Below are positions 36,654-47,024 of a stretch of 64,000 bases of DNA, in pieces. The notes below the pieces were generated by a model. The model had not been told where the DNA came from. It did no database searches and saw nothing but the letters and a program-made list of their open reading frames with translations. The DNA is from Microbispora rosea subsp. aerata (GTDB lineage Bacteria > Actinomycetota > Actinomycetes > Streptosporangiales > Streptosporangiaceae): NCBI RefSeq assembly GCF_014647835.1, contig NZ_BMPY01000024.1, positions 1 through 64,000 of the forward strand. The letters run 5' to 3'. The position numbers and the translations under genes were made by a program. Numbering within the stretch: the stretch's first letter is position 1; each line of letters begins with the position of its first letter.

Positions 36654-38405
36654 CTACTGGGCGGACTCGGGCTTGTCGGCCTTCGGCGCGGCGTCCACAC
36701 CGGCCTCCTTGCGCTGCTCGCTCGTGATCGGCGTGGGCGCGCCGGTCAGCGGGTCGAAGCCGGACGCCGTCTTCGGGAACGCGATCACGTCGCGGATCGA
36801 CTCGCCGCCCGCCAGCAGCATGGTGACCCGGTCCCAGCCGTAGGCGATGCCGCCGTGCGGCGGCGGGCCGTACTTGAACGCCTCGAGCAGCCAGCCGAAC
36901 TTGCTCTCGGCCTCCTCCTTGGAGATGCCGAGCACGTCGAACACGCGCTGCTGCATCTCGGCCCGGTGGATACGGATCGAGCCGCCGCCGATCTCCATGC
37001 CGTTGCAGACCATGTCGTAGGCGTACGCCAGGGCCTCGGCGGGGTGGTCCTGGAAGGTGTCGGCCCACTCCGGCTTCGGCGCGGTGAAGGGGTGGTGGAC
37101 CGGGGTCCAGCCGCCTTCGCCGTCCTCCTCGAACATGGGGGCGTCGACGATCCACAGGAACGACCACTGCGACTCGTCGATCAGGTTGCAGCGGCGGCCG
37201 ATCTCCAGGCGGGCCGCGCCGAGCAGGTCGCGGGAGGCCGCGGGCGTGCCGGCCGCGAAGAAGATCGCGTCGCCGGGCTTGGCCCCGGTCTTGGCCGCCA
37301 GGCCGGCGAGCTCGGTCTCCGACAGGTTCTTGGCGACCGGGCCGCCGAGCGTGCCGTCCTCCTGCACCAGCACGTACGCCAGGCCGCGCGCGCCGCGCGA
37401 CTTGGCCCACTCCTGCCAGCCGTCGAGCTCCCTGCGGGTCTGCGAGGCGCCGCCCGGCATCACGACCGCGCCCACGTACGGCGCCTGGAACACGCGGAAG
37501 GAGGTGCCGGCGAAGTAGTCCGTGAGGTCGGTCAGCTCCACGCCGAACCGCAGGTCGGGCTTGTCCGAGCCGTACCGCGCCATCGCCTCGGCGTACGTCA
37601 TCCGGGGCAGCGGCGTCGGCAGCTCGTAGCCGAGGATCTCCTTCCAGATCCGCCCGATGAGCGCCTCGCCCAGCTCGATGACGTCGTCTTGGTCCACGAA
37701 CGACATCTCGATGTCGATCTGGGTGAACTCGGGCTGCCGGTCGGCGCGCAGGTCCTCGTCCCTGAAGCAGCGGGCGAGCTGGTAGTAGCGCTCGAGGCCG
37801 GAGACCATGAGGAGCTGCTTGAACAGCTGCGGCGACTGCGGCAGCGCGTACCAGTTGCCCGGCTGGAGCCGTACGGGCACCAGGAAGTCGCGGGCGCCCT
37901 CGGGGGTCGAGCGGGTCAGGTTCGGGGTCTCGACGTACACGAACCCGCGCTCGCGCATGACCTCGTTGGCGAGGTAGGTCGCCTGCGAGCGGATGCGCAG
38001 CGCGTTGGCGATCTGCTGGCGGCGGATGTCGAGGTAGCGGTACTTCAGCCGCGCCTCCTCCGACACGCCCGAGCTGCCCTCGATCGGGAACGGCAGCGGC
38101 GCCGACTCGCTCAGCACCTCCACCTCGGAGGCGACGACCTCGATCTCGCCCGTGGGCAGATCGGGGTTCTCGTTGCCGGCCGGGCGCCGGCGAACCTCGC
38201 CGGTGATCTTGACGCAGTACTCCGCGCGCAGGTCGTGGGCGTGGTCCTCCTCGCGGAAGACCACCTGGGCCGTGCCTGAGGCGTCGCGCAGGTCGATGAA
38301 GACCACGCCGCCGTGGTCGCGCCGGCGCGCGACCCATCCGGCGAGCGTCACCTTCTGGCCCGCGTGCTCCTCGCGGAGCGTGCCTGCCTCGTGGGTGCGG
38401 ATCAC
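36654..38405 (-). CDS. aspS: Aspartyl-tRNA synthetase
   Basis: Class II enzyme of 583 residues. An N-terminal OB-fold anticodon domain (about 15-110, [23 protein letters not shown]) is followed by motif 1 near the [16 protein letters not shown] region, motif 2 [16 protein letters not shown], the bacterial GAD insertion, and motif 3 [13 protein letters not shown] short charged tail ([11 protein letters not shown]) is added. The GTG start overlaps the hisS stop (GTGA). Confidence 0.96.
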   Translation of the reverse strand: MIRTHEAGTLREEHAGQKVTLAGWVARRRDHGGVVFIDLRDASGTAQVVFREEDHAHDLRAEYCVKITGEVRRRPAGNENPDLPTGEIEVVASEVEVLSESAPLPFPIEGSSGVSEEARLKYRYLDIRRQQIANALRIRSQATYLANEVMRERGFVYVETPNLTRSTPEGARDFLVPVRLQPGNWYALPQSPQLFKQLLMVSGLERYYQLARCFRDEDLRADRQPEFTQIDIEMSFVDQDDVIELGEALIGRIWKEILGYELPTPLPRMTYAEAMARYGSDKPDLRFGVELTDLTDYFAGTSFRVFQAPYVGAVVMPGGASQTRRELDGWQEWAKSRGARGLAYVLVQEDGTLGGPVAKNLSETELAGLAAKTGAKPGDAIFFAAGTPAASRDLLGAARLEIGRRCNLIDESQWSFLWIVDAPMFEEDGEGGWTPVHHPFTAPKPEWADTFQDHPAEALAYAYDMVCNGMEIGGGSIRIHRAEMQQRVFDVLGISKEEAESKFGWLLEAFKYGPPPHGGIAYGWDRVTMLLAGGESIRDVIAFPKTASGFDPLTGAPTPITSEQRKEAGVDAAPKADKPESAQ

Positions 38406-39658
38406 GAGAGTTTCCCCTTCAAGAACTCGACGACCTCCGCGAGCGGAACCGCGGTCTGGTCGGCTGTGGTCAGGTCCTTCACTTGCACGGCTCCCGCCTC
38501 GATATCTCGGTCGCCGAGAATGAGCGCGTACCGCGCGCCGCTGCGGTCGGCGGCCTTCATCGCGCCCTTGACGCCGCGGCCGCCGAAGGCCATGTCGACC
38601 GCGAGACCGGCCCGGCGCAGCTCGCTCACCAGCGGGAACACGCGCCGCCTCGCCTCCTCCCCGAGGGGGACGGCGAACACCTGGACGCCGCGGGGCCGCT
38701 CGGCGAGCAGGCCCTCGGCCTCCATCGCGAGCACCGTGCGGTCCACCCCGAGCGCCCAGCCCACGCTCGGCAGCGCCGGGCCGCCGATCTGCTCGCTCAG
38801 CCCGTCGTAGCGGCCTCCCCCGCCGACCGCCGACTGGGCGCCGAGGCCGTCGTGCACGAACTCGAAGGTCGTACGCGTGTAGTAGTCCAGGCCGCGCACC
38901 AGCCGGGGGTCGTCCTCGTACGTCAGCCCGGCGGCCGTCAGCAGGCCCCTGACCTCCTCGTGGTAGGTCTTGCAGGCCCCGCACAGGTGGTCGGTGACCA
39001 GCGGCGCGCCCTCCAGCTGCGCGCGCACCTCGGGACGCTTGTCGTCGAGCACGCGCAGCGGGTTGATCTCCACCCGCTTGCGGGTGGCCTCGTCGAGGTC
39101 CAGGCCGCGCAGGAAGTCCTGCAGCGCGGCGCGGTAGGCCGGGCGGCACTCCTTGCAGCCCAGCGAGTTCAGCAGCAGCCGGACGCCGCGCAGGCCCAGC
39201 GAGGCGTAGCCGTCCATCGCCAGCACGATCAGCTCGGCGTCGAGCGCGGGGTCCTCGGCGCCCAGGGCCTCCGCGCCCACCTGGGAGAAGTGACGGTAGC
39301 GGCCGGCCTGGGCGCGCTCGTAGCGGAAGTAGCTGCCCGAATACCAGAGCTTGATCGGCAGCGGCCCGCCGTACAGGCCGTGTTCGAGCACGGCCCGCAT
39401 CACGCTCGCGGTGCCCTCGGGGCGCAGCGTCAGCGACTGCCCGCCCTTGCTCGTGAACGTGTACATCTCCTTGGTCACGATGTCGGTCGACTCGCCGACA
39501 CCACGCGCGAACAGCGCCGTGTCCTCGAAGGCCGGCGTCTCGATGTAGCCGTAGCCGGCGCGGCGGGCCGGCGCGGACAGGGCGTCCCGTACGACGAGAG
39601 CCCACTCCGAACGCGGGGGCATCCAGTCGAAGGTGCCCTTGGGCGCCTGAAAGGTCAT
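38402..39658 (-). CDS. hisS: Histidyl-tRNA synthetase
   Basis: Class II enzyme of 418 residues. The N terminus [13 protein letters not shown], motif 2 [23 protein letters not shown], the HisA-type motif [15 protein letters not shown] and motif 3 GGRYDGL...GWALGVDR are present, with the anticodon domain at the C terminus. Its ATG overlaps the upstream hydrolase stop by one base. Confidence 0.96.
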   Translation of the reverse strand: MTFQAPKGTFDWMPPRSEWALVVRDALSAPARRAGYGYIETPAFEDTALFARGVGESTDIVTKEMYTFTSKGGQSLTLRPEGTASVMRAVLEHGLYGGPLPIKLWYSGSYFRYERAQAGRYRHFSQVGAEALGAEDPALDAELIVLAMDGYASLGLRGVRLLLNSLGCKECRPAYRAALQDFLRGLDLDEATRKRVEINPLRVLDDKRPEVRAQLEGAPLVTDHLCGACKTYHEEVRGLLTAAGLTYEDDPRLVRGLDYYTRTTFEFVHDGLGAQSAVGGGGRYDGLSEQIGGPALPSVGWALGVDRTVLAMEAEGLLAERPRGVQVFAVPLGEEARRRVFPLVSELRRAGLAVDMAFGGRGVKGAMKAADRSGARYALILGDRDIEAGAVQVKDLTTADQTAVPLAEVVEFLKGKLS

Positions 39659-40341
39659 CACAATCCCCTGGTCGGGCCTGCGTGCGGCGCGACGTCCCTG
39701 AGGAAGGGGTTGGTCGCGCGCTCGCGGCCGATGGTCGTCTGAGGTCCGTGGCCGGGCAGGACCGTGGTCTCGTCCGGCAGCGTCAGCGTCTTGGCGAGGC
39801 TGCGCAGGATGGCGGCGTGGTCGCCGCCGGGCAGATCGGTGCGGCCGATGGAGCCGGCGAACAGCAGGTCGCCCGAGAACAGGATCTGGGAGTCCTCGAC
39901 GGGCGTCCGGAACGTCACCGACCCCCTGGTATGGCCCGGCCTGTGCTCGACCGTGAGCTCCAGCCCGGCCAGCGACAGCACGGCCCCGTCGGTCAGCTCC
40001 CGCACATCGTCGGGCTCGGAAAGTTTCAGGCCGCCGAACACATCGCCCGCCTGGGGCGGGAACCCCTTCGCCGGGTCCGACAGCAGCTCGCGGTCCTCCG
40101 GGTGGATCCACGCGGGCACGTCGCGGGCCCCGCACACCGGGGCCACCGACCACACGTGATCGATGTGACCGTGGGTGAGCAGCACCGCGACCGGCTTGAG
40201 CCGGTGCTCGCGCAGCACCGCGTCGAGGTCCTCCACGGCGTCCTGACCTGGGTCGATGACCACGCACTCCTCGCCTGCTGCGGGAGCGACGACGTAACAG
40301 TTGGTCTGGAACGACCCTGCGGGAAACCCGGCGACGAGCAC
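39658..40341 (-). CDS. Metallo-beta-lactamase-fold hydrolase (glyoxalase II-like)
   Basis: A 227-residue cytoplasmic protein with the metal-binding motif THGHIDH and later ligands in [22 protein letters not shown] and LPGHGPQT. This is the pattern of glyoxalase II/YcbL-type thioesterases; substrate is not determined. It starts with GTG, heads the hisS-aspS operon, and is coupled to hisS by a one-base stop/start overlap. Confidence 0.88.
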   Translation of the reverse strand: MLVAGFPAGSFQTNCYVVAPAAGEECVVIDPGQDAVEDLDAVLREHRLKPVAVLLTHGHIDHVWSVAPVCGARDVPAWIHPEDRELLSDPAKGFPPQAGDVFGGLKLSEPDDVRELTDGAVLSLAGLELTVEHRPGHTRGSVTFRTPVEDSQILFSGDLLFAGSIGRTDLPGGDHAAILRSLAKTLTLPDETTVLPGHGPQTTIGRERATNPFLRDVAPHAGPTRGL

Positions 40342-40478
40342 GGAAGCGGCCTCTGCTGTCTCTACGGATCAATCAAGGATTGCGCGAGCGAATGTAACCG
40401 AAGGGTACCGGTGCGGGTCGGCAGGCTGCGAACCAATACCCGTCAGCCGATACGATTCGCCCACCTCAATAGTCATTC

Positions 40479-40506
40479 TTGGAGCAGTCGAGCCGGATGC
40501 TATAGA
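40479..40506 (+). promoter_or_regulatory. Promoter for the second cyclophilin (TTGGAG-16-TATAGA)
   Basis: A -35 box TTGGAG (40479-40484) and -10 box TATAGA (40501-40506) lie 16 bases apart in the divergent 270-base gap before the cyclophilin at 40612. The promoter of the divergent hydrolase gene must also lie in this gap but was not resolved. Confidence 0.5.
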
Positions 40507-40611
40507 TCGTGCCGCCGTTCCCGGAGCACCTCCCGGGCGTGGCGGGCACGCGCCGGCGAGATCGCGTCCGGGCGTACGACCATGGGAAACAGGACGAGTC
40601 GGGAGGTCGAA

Positions 40612-41460
40612 GTGGTCACCGGCAAGGACCGGCAGAAGCAGCTGGCACGGGAGCACTACCAGCGGCAGCTGCGGGCACGCGCGGAACGCCAGCAGCGGGC
40701 GCGGCGCAACGCGATCATCGGCACCACCACGGCCGTGGTGGTGGTGATCGGCGGCGTCGTGGCCGCGACGACCCTTCTCGGCAGCGACGACGGCGACGCC
40801 ACGGCCTCCGCCACGGCGTCGGCGAGCATCAAGCCCGCCGTGAACGACCCCAAGCCGTACGACCCGGCCAAGGGCACCTGTGGCTACGTCGCCGACGAGA
40901 GCAGCGGGCAGGTCAAGAACGTCGGCATGCCGCCGGAGACGGTGAGCACCGCCCCGGCGACCATGACCATCAAGACCAACCTGGGCGACATCGTCGCGAA
41001 GCTGGACAGCGAGAAGGCGCCCTGCACGGTCAACTCGTTCAAGTTCCTCGCCTCCAAGGACTACTTCGACGACACGAAGTGCCACCGGATGGGCACGGAC
41101 TTCCCGATCCTGCAGTGCGGCGACCCGCTGGCCAAGGCCGACGGCAAGAACCCGACCGACGGGCAGGGCGGCCCCGGCTACCGCTTCGCGAACGAGAACC
41201 TGGCGGGCGCGAAGTACACGCGGGGCGTGATCGCGATGGCGAACAGCGGCCCGAACACCAACGGAAGCCAGTTCTTCATCGTGTACGGGGACACCGGGCT
41301 GTCCCCCGACTACACGCCTTTCGGTACGGTGACCAAAGGACTCGAAATCGTGGACAAGGTCGCAAAGAAGGGCGTCATCGCCAGTGCCGGCGGGGACGGC
41401 ACTGGTGCCCCGAAGCAGCCCGTGGTCATCAAAGACGTGACAATCACCAGCAAGAGCTGA
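40612..41460 (+). CDS. Membrane-anchored peptidyl-prolyl isomerase (cyclophilin), copy 2
   Basis: A 282-residue cyclophilin with a charged cytoplasmic start (GKDRQKQLAREHYQRQLRAR), one membrane helix (about 38-58, AIIGTTTAVVVVIGGVVAATT) and an extracytoplasmic isomerase domain. The domain shares with copy 1 the MTIKTNLGDIVAKL start, CTVNSFKFLASKDYF, CHRM, ILQCGDPLAKADGK and NGSQFFIVYGD. GGGAGG lies 5 bases before the GTG. Unlike copy 1, it is anchored by a helix rather than by lipid. Confidence 0.9.
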   Translation: MVTGKDRQKQLAREHYQRQLRARAERQQRARRNAIIGTTTAVVVVIGGVVAATTLLGSDDGDATASATASASIKPAVNDPKPYDPAKGTCGYVADESSGQVKNVGMPPETVSTAPATMTIKTNLGDIVAKLDSEKAPCTVNSFKFLASKDYFDDTKCHRMGTDFPILQCGDPLAKADGKNPTDGQGGPGYRFANENLAGAKYTRGVIAMANSGPNTNGSQFFIVYGDTGLSPDYTPFGTVTKGLEIVDKVAKKGVIASAGGDGTGAPKQPVVIKDVTITSKS

Positions 41461-41519
41461 CGTAATACAACCAAGGGCACATCGAGCCCTGGAGGCTGAT
41501 TCAAGTGCGGGAGGACACG

Positions 41520-42752
41520 GTGAGCACCGACCCGTGGGGCCGGGTAGACGAGGACGGCACCGTCTACGTGCGTACGGCTGAGGGAGAACGGGCCGTCGGG
41601 TCCTGGCAGGCCGGTGAGCCGGAGGAAGCGCTGGCTTACTACCGCCGCAAGTTCGACGAGCTGGCGGGCCAGGTGCAGCTCCTGGAGCAGCGGGTGCGCG
41701 GCACCGACCTCGCGCCGGCCCAGGCGGAGGCGAGCATCGCCAAGCTGCGGGAGGCCGTGGCCGAGGCGCACGCGGTCGGCGACCTCGACTCGCTGCAGGA
41801 CCGGCTGACGGCGCTCAGCGAGCTGGTCGGCAAGCGGCGCGAGGAGCTGCGGGCCGCGCGCGAGCAGGCGAGGGCGCACGCGCGGGAGGTGAAGGAGCGC
41901 ATCGTCGCCGAGGCCGAGCGCATCGCCGAGGAGACGACGCACTGGAAGTCCGGCGGCGAGCGGCTGCGGCAGCTCGTGGAGGAGTGGAAGGCCGCCGAGC
42001 GGGTGGACCGGGCGACCGAGGCCACGCTGTGGAAGAGGCTGTCCGCGGCCCGTACGGCCTTCGCCAAGCGGCGCAAGGCGTACTTCTCCTCGCTCGACCA
42101 GCAGCGCGACGCGGTGCGCAGCGTCAAGGAGCGCATCGTGAGCGAGGCGGAGGCGCTGGCGGATTCCACGGAGTGGAACGCCACCGCGGCGGCCTACCGG
42201 GACCTGATGCGCCAGTGGAAGGCCGCGGGCCGCGCCTCCCGCGAGGTCGAGGACGAGCTGTGGGCGCGCTTCAAGGCCGCCCAGGACCAGTTCTTCCAGG
42301 CCCGCTCGGCGGTCTTCGCGGAGCGGGACGCCTCCTTCGCCGCCAACGCCCAGGTCAAGGAGGCCCTGCTGGCCGAGGCCGAGAAGCTGCTCCCGGTCAC
42401 CGACGCCCGTGCCGCGCGCACGGCGCTGCGGGGCATCCTGGAGCGCTGGGAGGCCGCGGGCCCGGTGCCGCGCGACCAGCGCGACCGCCTGGAGGGCGGG
42501 CTGCGCAAGGTCGACGAGGCGGTCCGCAAGGCCGAGGAGGCCGAGTGGAAGCGCTCCAACCCGGAGGCCAGGGCCCGCGCCCAGGACACCGTCAACCAGC
42601 TCCGCAGGTCCATCGACCAGCTGGAGACCAAGCTGGCCAAGGCCCAGGCGGCCGGCCGCGACAAGGACGTCAAGGAGGCGGAGGAGGCGCTGGCCGCACG
42701 CCGTTCCTGGCTGCAGGAGGCCGAGCGCACGCTCGCCGAGTTCTCCTCCTGA
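41520..42752 (+). CDS. DUF349 coiled-coil protein
   Basis: A 410-residue, almost fully helical cytoplasmic protein with three or more DUF349 repeats, each centred on W-K-x-A-G/E-R and LW-x-R-F/L (for example WKAAERVDRATEATLWKRL, WKAAGRASREVEDELWARF), and a C-terminal coiled coil. Its function is unknown. Start GTG 41520 is preceded by GGGAGG; a GTG 15 bases upstream is also possible. It follows the second cyclophilin by 59 bases and may be co-transcribed. Confidence 0.88.
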   Translation: MSTDPWGRVDEDGTVYVRTAEGERAVGSWQAGEPEEALAYYRRKFDELAGQVQLLEQRVRGTDLAPAQAEASIAKLREAVAEAHAVGDLDSLQDRLTALSELVGKRREELRAAREQARAHAREVKERIVAEAERIAEETTHWKSGGERLRQLVEEWKAAERVDRATEATLWKRLSAARTAFAKRRKAYFSSLDQQRDAVRSVKERIVSEAEALADSTEWNATAAAYRDLMRQWKAAGRASREVEDELWARFKAAQDQFFQARSAVFAERDASFAANAQVKEALLAEAEKLLPVTDARAARTALRGILERWEAAGPVPRDQRDRLEGGLRKVDEAVRKAEEAEWKRSNPEARARAQDTVNQLRRSIDQLETKLAKAQAAGRDKDVKEAEEALAARRSWLQEAERTLAEFSS

Positions 42753-42761
42753 CCCTCGCCG

Positions 42762-42804
42762 CCCGGCCCCCGGCGTCGTCCGTCGTACGGCGCCGGGGGC
42801 CGGG
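42762..42804. terminator. Bidirectional terminator between the DUF349 gene and relA
   Basis: Arms of 14 bases (42762-42775 and 42791-42804) with a 15-base loop stand 10 bases after the DUF349 stop. The gene on the other side, relA, converges on it. Confidence 0.7.
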
Positions 42805-42929
42805 CATGCGTCCCATGACTCGTGCGGCGGTCCGGCCCGCTCCGCCCGGGCTCCGGGTGGAGCGGGCCGGACCACTCGGCCGGAGTCGCGTGGCGTCTCC
42901 GCGGCGCTGCCGCGCGGCGCGAGGCGCGG

Positions 42930-45296
42930 TCAGCTCGTCACACGGTAGACGTCGTAGACGCCCGCCACATTGCGCACCGCCTTGAGCACGTGGCCGAGGT
43001 GCTTCGGGTCGCCCATCTCGAAGGTGAACTTGCTGATCGCCACTCGGTCGCGGCTGGTCGTCACCGAGGCCGACAGGATGTTCACGTGCTGGTCCGACAG
43101 GGTGCGCGTGACGTCGGACAGCAGGCGGGGCCGGTCGAGCGCCTCCACCTGGATGGCGACGAGGAAGACCGAGTCGTCCCCGGGCGACCAGGAGACCTCC
43201 ACCAGGCGGTCGGGGTGGGCGCTGAGCTGCTGCACGTTCGGGCAGTTGGTGCGGTGCACGGACACGCCGTGCCCCCGCGTGACGAACCCGACGATCTCGT
43301 CCCCCGGCACGGGGGTGCAGCAGCGCGACAGGCGCACCCACACGTCCGGGTCGCCCGCCACGATCACGCCGGCGTTGGAACCGGCCCTGGGACGGCCCTT
43401 GAGCCGCGTGGGCACCTGGGCCTCGGCGATGTCCTCCTCGGCGCCCTCGACGCCGCCCAGGGCCTGTACGAGCTTGTCCACGACCGCCTGGGCCGTGATG
43501 TGCCCCTCGCCCACCGCAGCGTACAGGGCGGAGACGTCGGCGTAGCGCAGATCCCTGGCCAGGGCCAGCAGCGCCTCGCCGGACATGAGCCGCTGCAGCG
43601 GCAGGCCCTGCTTGCGCATGGCCCGCCCGATCGCCTCCTTGCCCGCCTCGATGGCGGTCTCGCGGCGCTCCTTGGTGAACCACTGGCGGATCTTGTTGCG
43701 GGCCCGGCCGCTCTTGACGAACTTGAGCCAGTCTCGCGACGGGCCCGCGTCGGGCGACTTCGACGTGAAGATCTCGACGGTGTCGCCGTTGCCGAGGCGG
43801 GACTCCAGCGGGACCAGCCTGCCGTTGACCCGCGCGCCGATACATCGGTGGCCGACCTCGGTGTGCACGGCGTACGCGAAGTCGACCGGGGTGGCGCCCT
43901 CGGGCAGCGAGATCACCTGGCCGCGCGGGGTGAAGACGAACACCTCCGACACCGACAGGTCGAACCGCAGCGACTCGAGGAACTCCCCGGGGTCGGAGGT
44001 CTCCTTCTGCCAGTCGAGCAACTGGCGCAGCCAGGCCATGTCGTTGACCTGCTTGACCTTGCCGGGCCCCGCCCCGGTCATCTCCTCCTTGTACTTCCAG
44101 TGCGCGGCCACGCCGTACTCGGCGCGGTTGTGCATGGCCCGGGTGCGGATCTGCAGCTCGATCGCCTTGCCCTCGGGGCCCATGACCGTCGTGTGGAGCG
44201 ACTGGTACATGTTGAACTTGGGCATGGCGATGTAGTCCTTGAACCGCCCCGGCACCGGCTTCCACTGAGCGTGGATCGTTCCGAGCGCCGCGTAACAGTC
44301 GCGGACCGTGTCGACCAGGACGCGGATGCCCACCAGGTCGTAGATGTCGTCGAAGGCCACGCCCTTGGCGATCATCTTCTGGTAGATCGAGTAGTAGTGC
44401 TTGGGCCGGCCCCGCACGGTCGCCTTGATCTTCGCCTCGCGCAGGTCGGCGGAGACCTTCTCGATGACCTCCTGCAGGAACAGGTCGCGGCGCGGCGCGC
44501 GCTCCGACACCATGCGGGCGATCTCGTCGTACCGCTTGGGGTAGAGCATGGCGAACGCGAGGTCCTCCAGCTCCCACTTGATGGTGTTCATGCCGAGCCG
44601 GTGCGCCAGCGGCGCGAAGATCTCCAGCGTCTCGCGGGACTTCTGCTGGCGCTTGTGCTCGGGCATGTAGCGCATGGTGCGCATGTTGTGGAGCCGGTCG
44701 GCCAGCTTGATCACCAGCACGCGGATGTCGCGCGACATCGCGACGACCATCTTGCGCACGGTCTCGGCCTGCGCGGCGTCGCCGAACTTCACCTTGTCGA
44801 GCTTGGTCACGCCGTCGACGAGCAACGCGATGTTGTCGCCGAAGTCGGCTCGTAACTCGTCGAGGCTGTAGGCGGTGTCCTCGACCGTGTCGTGCAACAG
44901 GGCGGCGCACAGCGTCTCGTCGTCCGTGCCCAGCTCCGCCAGGATCGTCGCCACCGCGAGCGGGTGGGTGATGTACGGGTCGCCGCTCTTGCGCTTCTGG
45001 TCGCGGTGGTGATAGGCGGCGACGTCGTACGCGCGCTCGATCAGCCGCAGGTCGGCCTTGGGATGGGTGGCACGGACCGTCTTGAAGAGCGGTTCCAACA
45101 CCGGATTCATAGCACCCCACTGCCCCCCGAAACGGGCGAGCCTCCGTCGCGTGGCCGAAGCCGGCCTGTCCTCCGGGCCCGTCGCCGGGTCGCGTGCCGG
45201 GTCAGGGGGCACGTCGGCGACGGGCTCGGGGGCGTCGCGGGAGATCACTCCGCGATCGACCCGCGCGCTGCCGGGCACGACCACATCACGGGGCAC
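42930..45296 (-). CDS. relA: Bifunctional (p)ppGpp synthetase/hydrolase (RelA/SpoT homologue)
   Basis: Stringent-response enzyme that makes and degrades (p)ppGpp. The 788-residue protein has an actinobacterial N-terminal extension, the HD hydrolase domain with HDTVEDT (135-141), the synthetase domain ([37 protein letters not shown]), a TGS domain ([27 protein letters not shown]), and a C-terminal ACT domain. Both catalytic sites look intact. GTG start with AAGGAG 7 bases upstream. It follows apt by 90 bases, and a palindrome abuts its likely -10 box. Confidence 0.96.
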   Translation of the reverse strand: MPRDVVVPGSARVDRGVISRDAPEPVADVPPDPARDPATGPEDRPASATRRRLARFGGQWGAMNPVLEPLFKTVRATHPKADLRLIERAYDVAAYHHRDQKRKSGDPYITHPLAVATILAELGTDDETLCAALLHDTVEDTAYSLDELRADFGDNIALLVDGVTKLDKVKFGDAAQAETVRKMVVAMSRDIRVLVIKLADRLHNMRTMRYMPEHKRQQKSRETLEIFAPLAHRLGMNTIKWELEDLAFAMLYPKRYDEIARMVSERAPRRDLFLQEVIEKVSADLREAKIKATVRGRPKHYYSIYQKMIAKGVAFDDIYDLVGIRVLVDTVRDCYAALGTIHAQWKPVPGRFKDYIAMPKFNMYQSLHTTVMGPEGKAIELQIRTRAMHNRAEYGVAAHWKYKEEMTGAGPGKVKQVNDMAWLRQLLDWQKETSDPGEFLESLRFDLSVSEVFVFTPRGQVISLPEGATPVDFAYAVHTEVGHRCIGARVNGRLVPLESRLGNGDTVEIFTSKSPDAGPSRDWLKFVKSGRARNKIRQWFTKERRETAIEAGKEAIGRAMRKQGLPLQRLMSGEALLALARDLRYADVSALYAAVGEGHITAQAVVDKLVQALGGVEGAEEDIAEAQVPTRLKGRPRAGSNAGVIVAGDPDVWVRLSRCCTPVPGDEIVGFVTRGHGVSVHRTNCPNVQQLSAHPDRLVEVSWSPGDDSVFLVAIQVEALDRPRLLSDVTRTLSDQHVNILSASVTTSRDRVAISKFTFEMGDPKHLGHVLKAVRNVAGVYDVYRVTS

Positions 45297-45327
45297 ACAG
45301 ACTCCTTACGTCGAGTCCAGGTTCCAC

Positions 45328-45351
45328 AGTGTATCCGTGCTGCCGCAGCAC
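45328..45351 (-). promoter_or_regulatory. relA promoter region with GTGCTGC-C-GCAGCAC palindrome
   Basis: A minus-strand -10 box TACACT (45328-45333) lies 32 bases before the relA start, and a perfect 15-base palindrome (45337-45351) sits 3 bases upstream of it, inside the -35/-10 spacer. No good -35 hexamer is visible, as at promoters that depend on an activator. The palindrome has too small a loop to be a terminator, so a protein-binding site is more likely. Confidence 0.4.
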
Positions 45352-45386
45352 TCTCGGCCACCTGCCCCCTGACCGGTCCGCGCGGC

Positions 45387-45893
45387 TCAGACGGTGAGCA
45401 GGGTGCGCACGTCCAGGCCCGGCAGACGGTCGCGGCCGGAGAGGAAGGACAGCTCCATCAGGAAGGACAGGGCCACGACCTCCGCGCCCGTTCTCCTGAC
45501 CAGCTCCACGGCCGCCCGGGCCGTTCCGCCCGTGGCGAGGACGTCGTCGACGATCAGGACCCGGTCGCCGGGGCCGAAGGCGTCGGCGTGCACCTCGATC
45601 GTCGCGGAGCCGTACTCGAGATCATAGGACACCTCATACGTGTCAGCAGGCAGTTTGCCCTTCTTACGCACCGGCACGAACCCCGCGCCGCTGCGGTAGG
45701 CCACCGGTGCGGCGAGGATGAAGCCCCGCGCCTCGATGCCGACCACCTTGTCGAACACCAGGCCGTCCCCGAGGTCGTCCACGACCCGGGTGAAGGCCGC
45801 GTGGTCCGCCAGCAGCGGAGTGATGTCCTTGAAGAGGATCCCCGGCTTCGGATAGTCCGGGACATCTCTGATGAGAGCCGTCCAGTCAGTCAC
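45387..45893 (-). CDS. apt: Adenine phosphoribosyltransferase
   Basis: Purine salvage enzyme that makes AMP from adenine and PRPP. The 168-residue protein includes the PRPP-binding motif [14 protein letters not shown] and the family start [21 protein letters not shown]. Start GTG 45891-45893; a TTG three codons upstream is possible. It lies in the conserved secF-apt-relA order. Confidence 0.94.
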   Translation of the reverse strand: MTDWTALIRDVPDYPKPGILFKDITPLLADHAAFTRVVDDLGDGLVFDKVVGIEARGFILAAPVAYRSGAGFVPVRKKGKLPADTYEVSYDLEYGSATIEVHADAFGPGDRVLIVDDVLATGGTARAAVELVRRTGAEVVALSFLMELSFLSGRDRLPGLDVRTLLTV

Positions 45894-45925
45894 GACGGCC
45901 AAGCCTAGCGGGAGCGGACAACACG

Positions 45926-45963
45926 CGGGCGCCCCCGGAACCGCGCGGTTCCGGGGGCGCCCG
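45926..45963 (-). terminator. Terminator after secF
   Basis: A perfect 38-base palindrome starting CGGGCGCCCCCGGAACC lies 14 bases past the secF stop. It has no U-tract, in line with other terminators in this window, and its symmetry means it could also form a cruciform. Confidence 0.75.
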
Positions 45964-45977
45964 CCGGCGAGCCGGGG

Positions 45978-47024
45978 TCAGCGCTTCTTGCGCTTTTCCG
46001 TGGTCGTCGTGGTGGTGTTCTGCGAGCCGGCGGAGACGGGCTCCTTGGCCGCACGGGCGGCCTTGGCGGCGGCGGCCTCCTTGGCGCGCACCCGCTCGGC
46101 GAGCGCCTGCCACTTGGGCTCCCGCTCCTTGAGCGTGACCAGGATCGGCGTCGCCACGCACAGGGACGAGTAGGTGCCGACGACCATGCCGACGAACAGG
46201 GCCAGCGACAGGTCCTTCAGCGTGCCGGCGCCGAGCAGCGTGGTGCCGATGAACAGGATCGCGGCCACCGGCAGGATCGCCACGAGCGAGGTGTTCAGCG
46301 ACCGGATCAGCGTGTGGCTGAGCGCGTTGTTGGCGGCCTGCGTGTAGGTCATCTTCGCGCTCGTGCCGAGCTTGCTCGTGACCTCCTTGATCATGTCGAA
46401 GACGACGACCGCGTCGTACAACGAGTAACCGAGGATCGTGAGGAAGCCGAGCATCGTCGCCGGGGTGACCTCGAAGCCCGACCAGGCGTAGACGCCGGCG
46501 GTGATCACGAGGTCGTGGATGAGGGCGACGATCGCCGCGAGGGCCATCCGCCACTCGAAGGCCACCGACAGGTACAGCATGATCGCGATCATGAAGACCG
46601 CGAGGCCGATCCACGCCTTCTGGGAGACCTCGCCACCCCAGGTCGCGCCGATGACCTGCGAGCTGACCTGCTCCTCGTCGATGCCGAACTTCTGGGCGAC
46701 CGCCCGCTGGACCTTGGTCACCTCGTCGCCCTTGAGGCTCTCGGTGGTGACCCGCCAGTTGGGGCCGGCCTGCTGCACGATGACCTGGTGGACCCCGGCG
46801 TCGGAGACGGTCTCGCGGACCTGCTCGATGCTGGAGCCCGGCGTGCGGGTGAAGTCGAACACCGAGCCGCCGCGGAACTCCACGCCCAGGTTCAGGCCGT
46901 TGACCACCAGGCCCACAATGGAGACCGTGAGCAGGAAGATCGACAGGCCGTACCAGATCTTGCGCTTGCCGACGAAGTCGATGTTGATGTCGCCGCGGTA
47001 GAGGCGGCTGATCACTCCCGGCAT
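45978..47024 (-). CDS. secF: Protein-export membrane protein SecF
   Basis: Partner of SecD in the SecDF complex that uses proton flow to help pull proteins out of SecYEG. The 348-residue protein has six membrane segments, the NLGVEFRGGSVFDF motif after the first, and the DxxxxxxVVVFD-type segment GYSLYDAVVVFDMIKE. The C terminus is basic with a run of threonines. GCAGGAGG precedes the ATG, which overlaps the secD stop by one base. Confidence 0.95.
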   Translation of the reverse strand: MPGVISRLYRGDINIDFVGKRKIWYGLSIFLLTVSIVGLVVNGLNLGVEFRGGSVFDFTRTPGSSIEQVRETVSDAGVHQVIVQQAGPNWRVTTESLKGDEVTKVQRAVAQKFGIDEEQVSSQVIGATWGGEVSQKAWIGLAVFMIAIMLYLSVAFEWRMALAAIVALIHDLVITAGVYAWSGFEVTPATMLGFLTILGYSLYDAVVVFDMIKEVTSKLGTSAKMTYTQAANNALSHTLIRSLNTSLVAILPVAAILFIGTTLLGAGTLKDLSLALFVGMVVGTYSSLCVATPILVTLKEREPKWQALAERVRAKEAAAAKAARAAKEPVSAGSQNTTTTTTEKRKKR

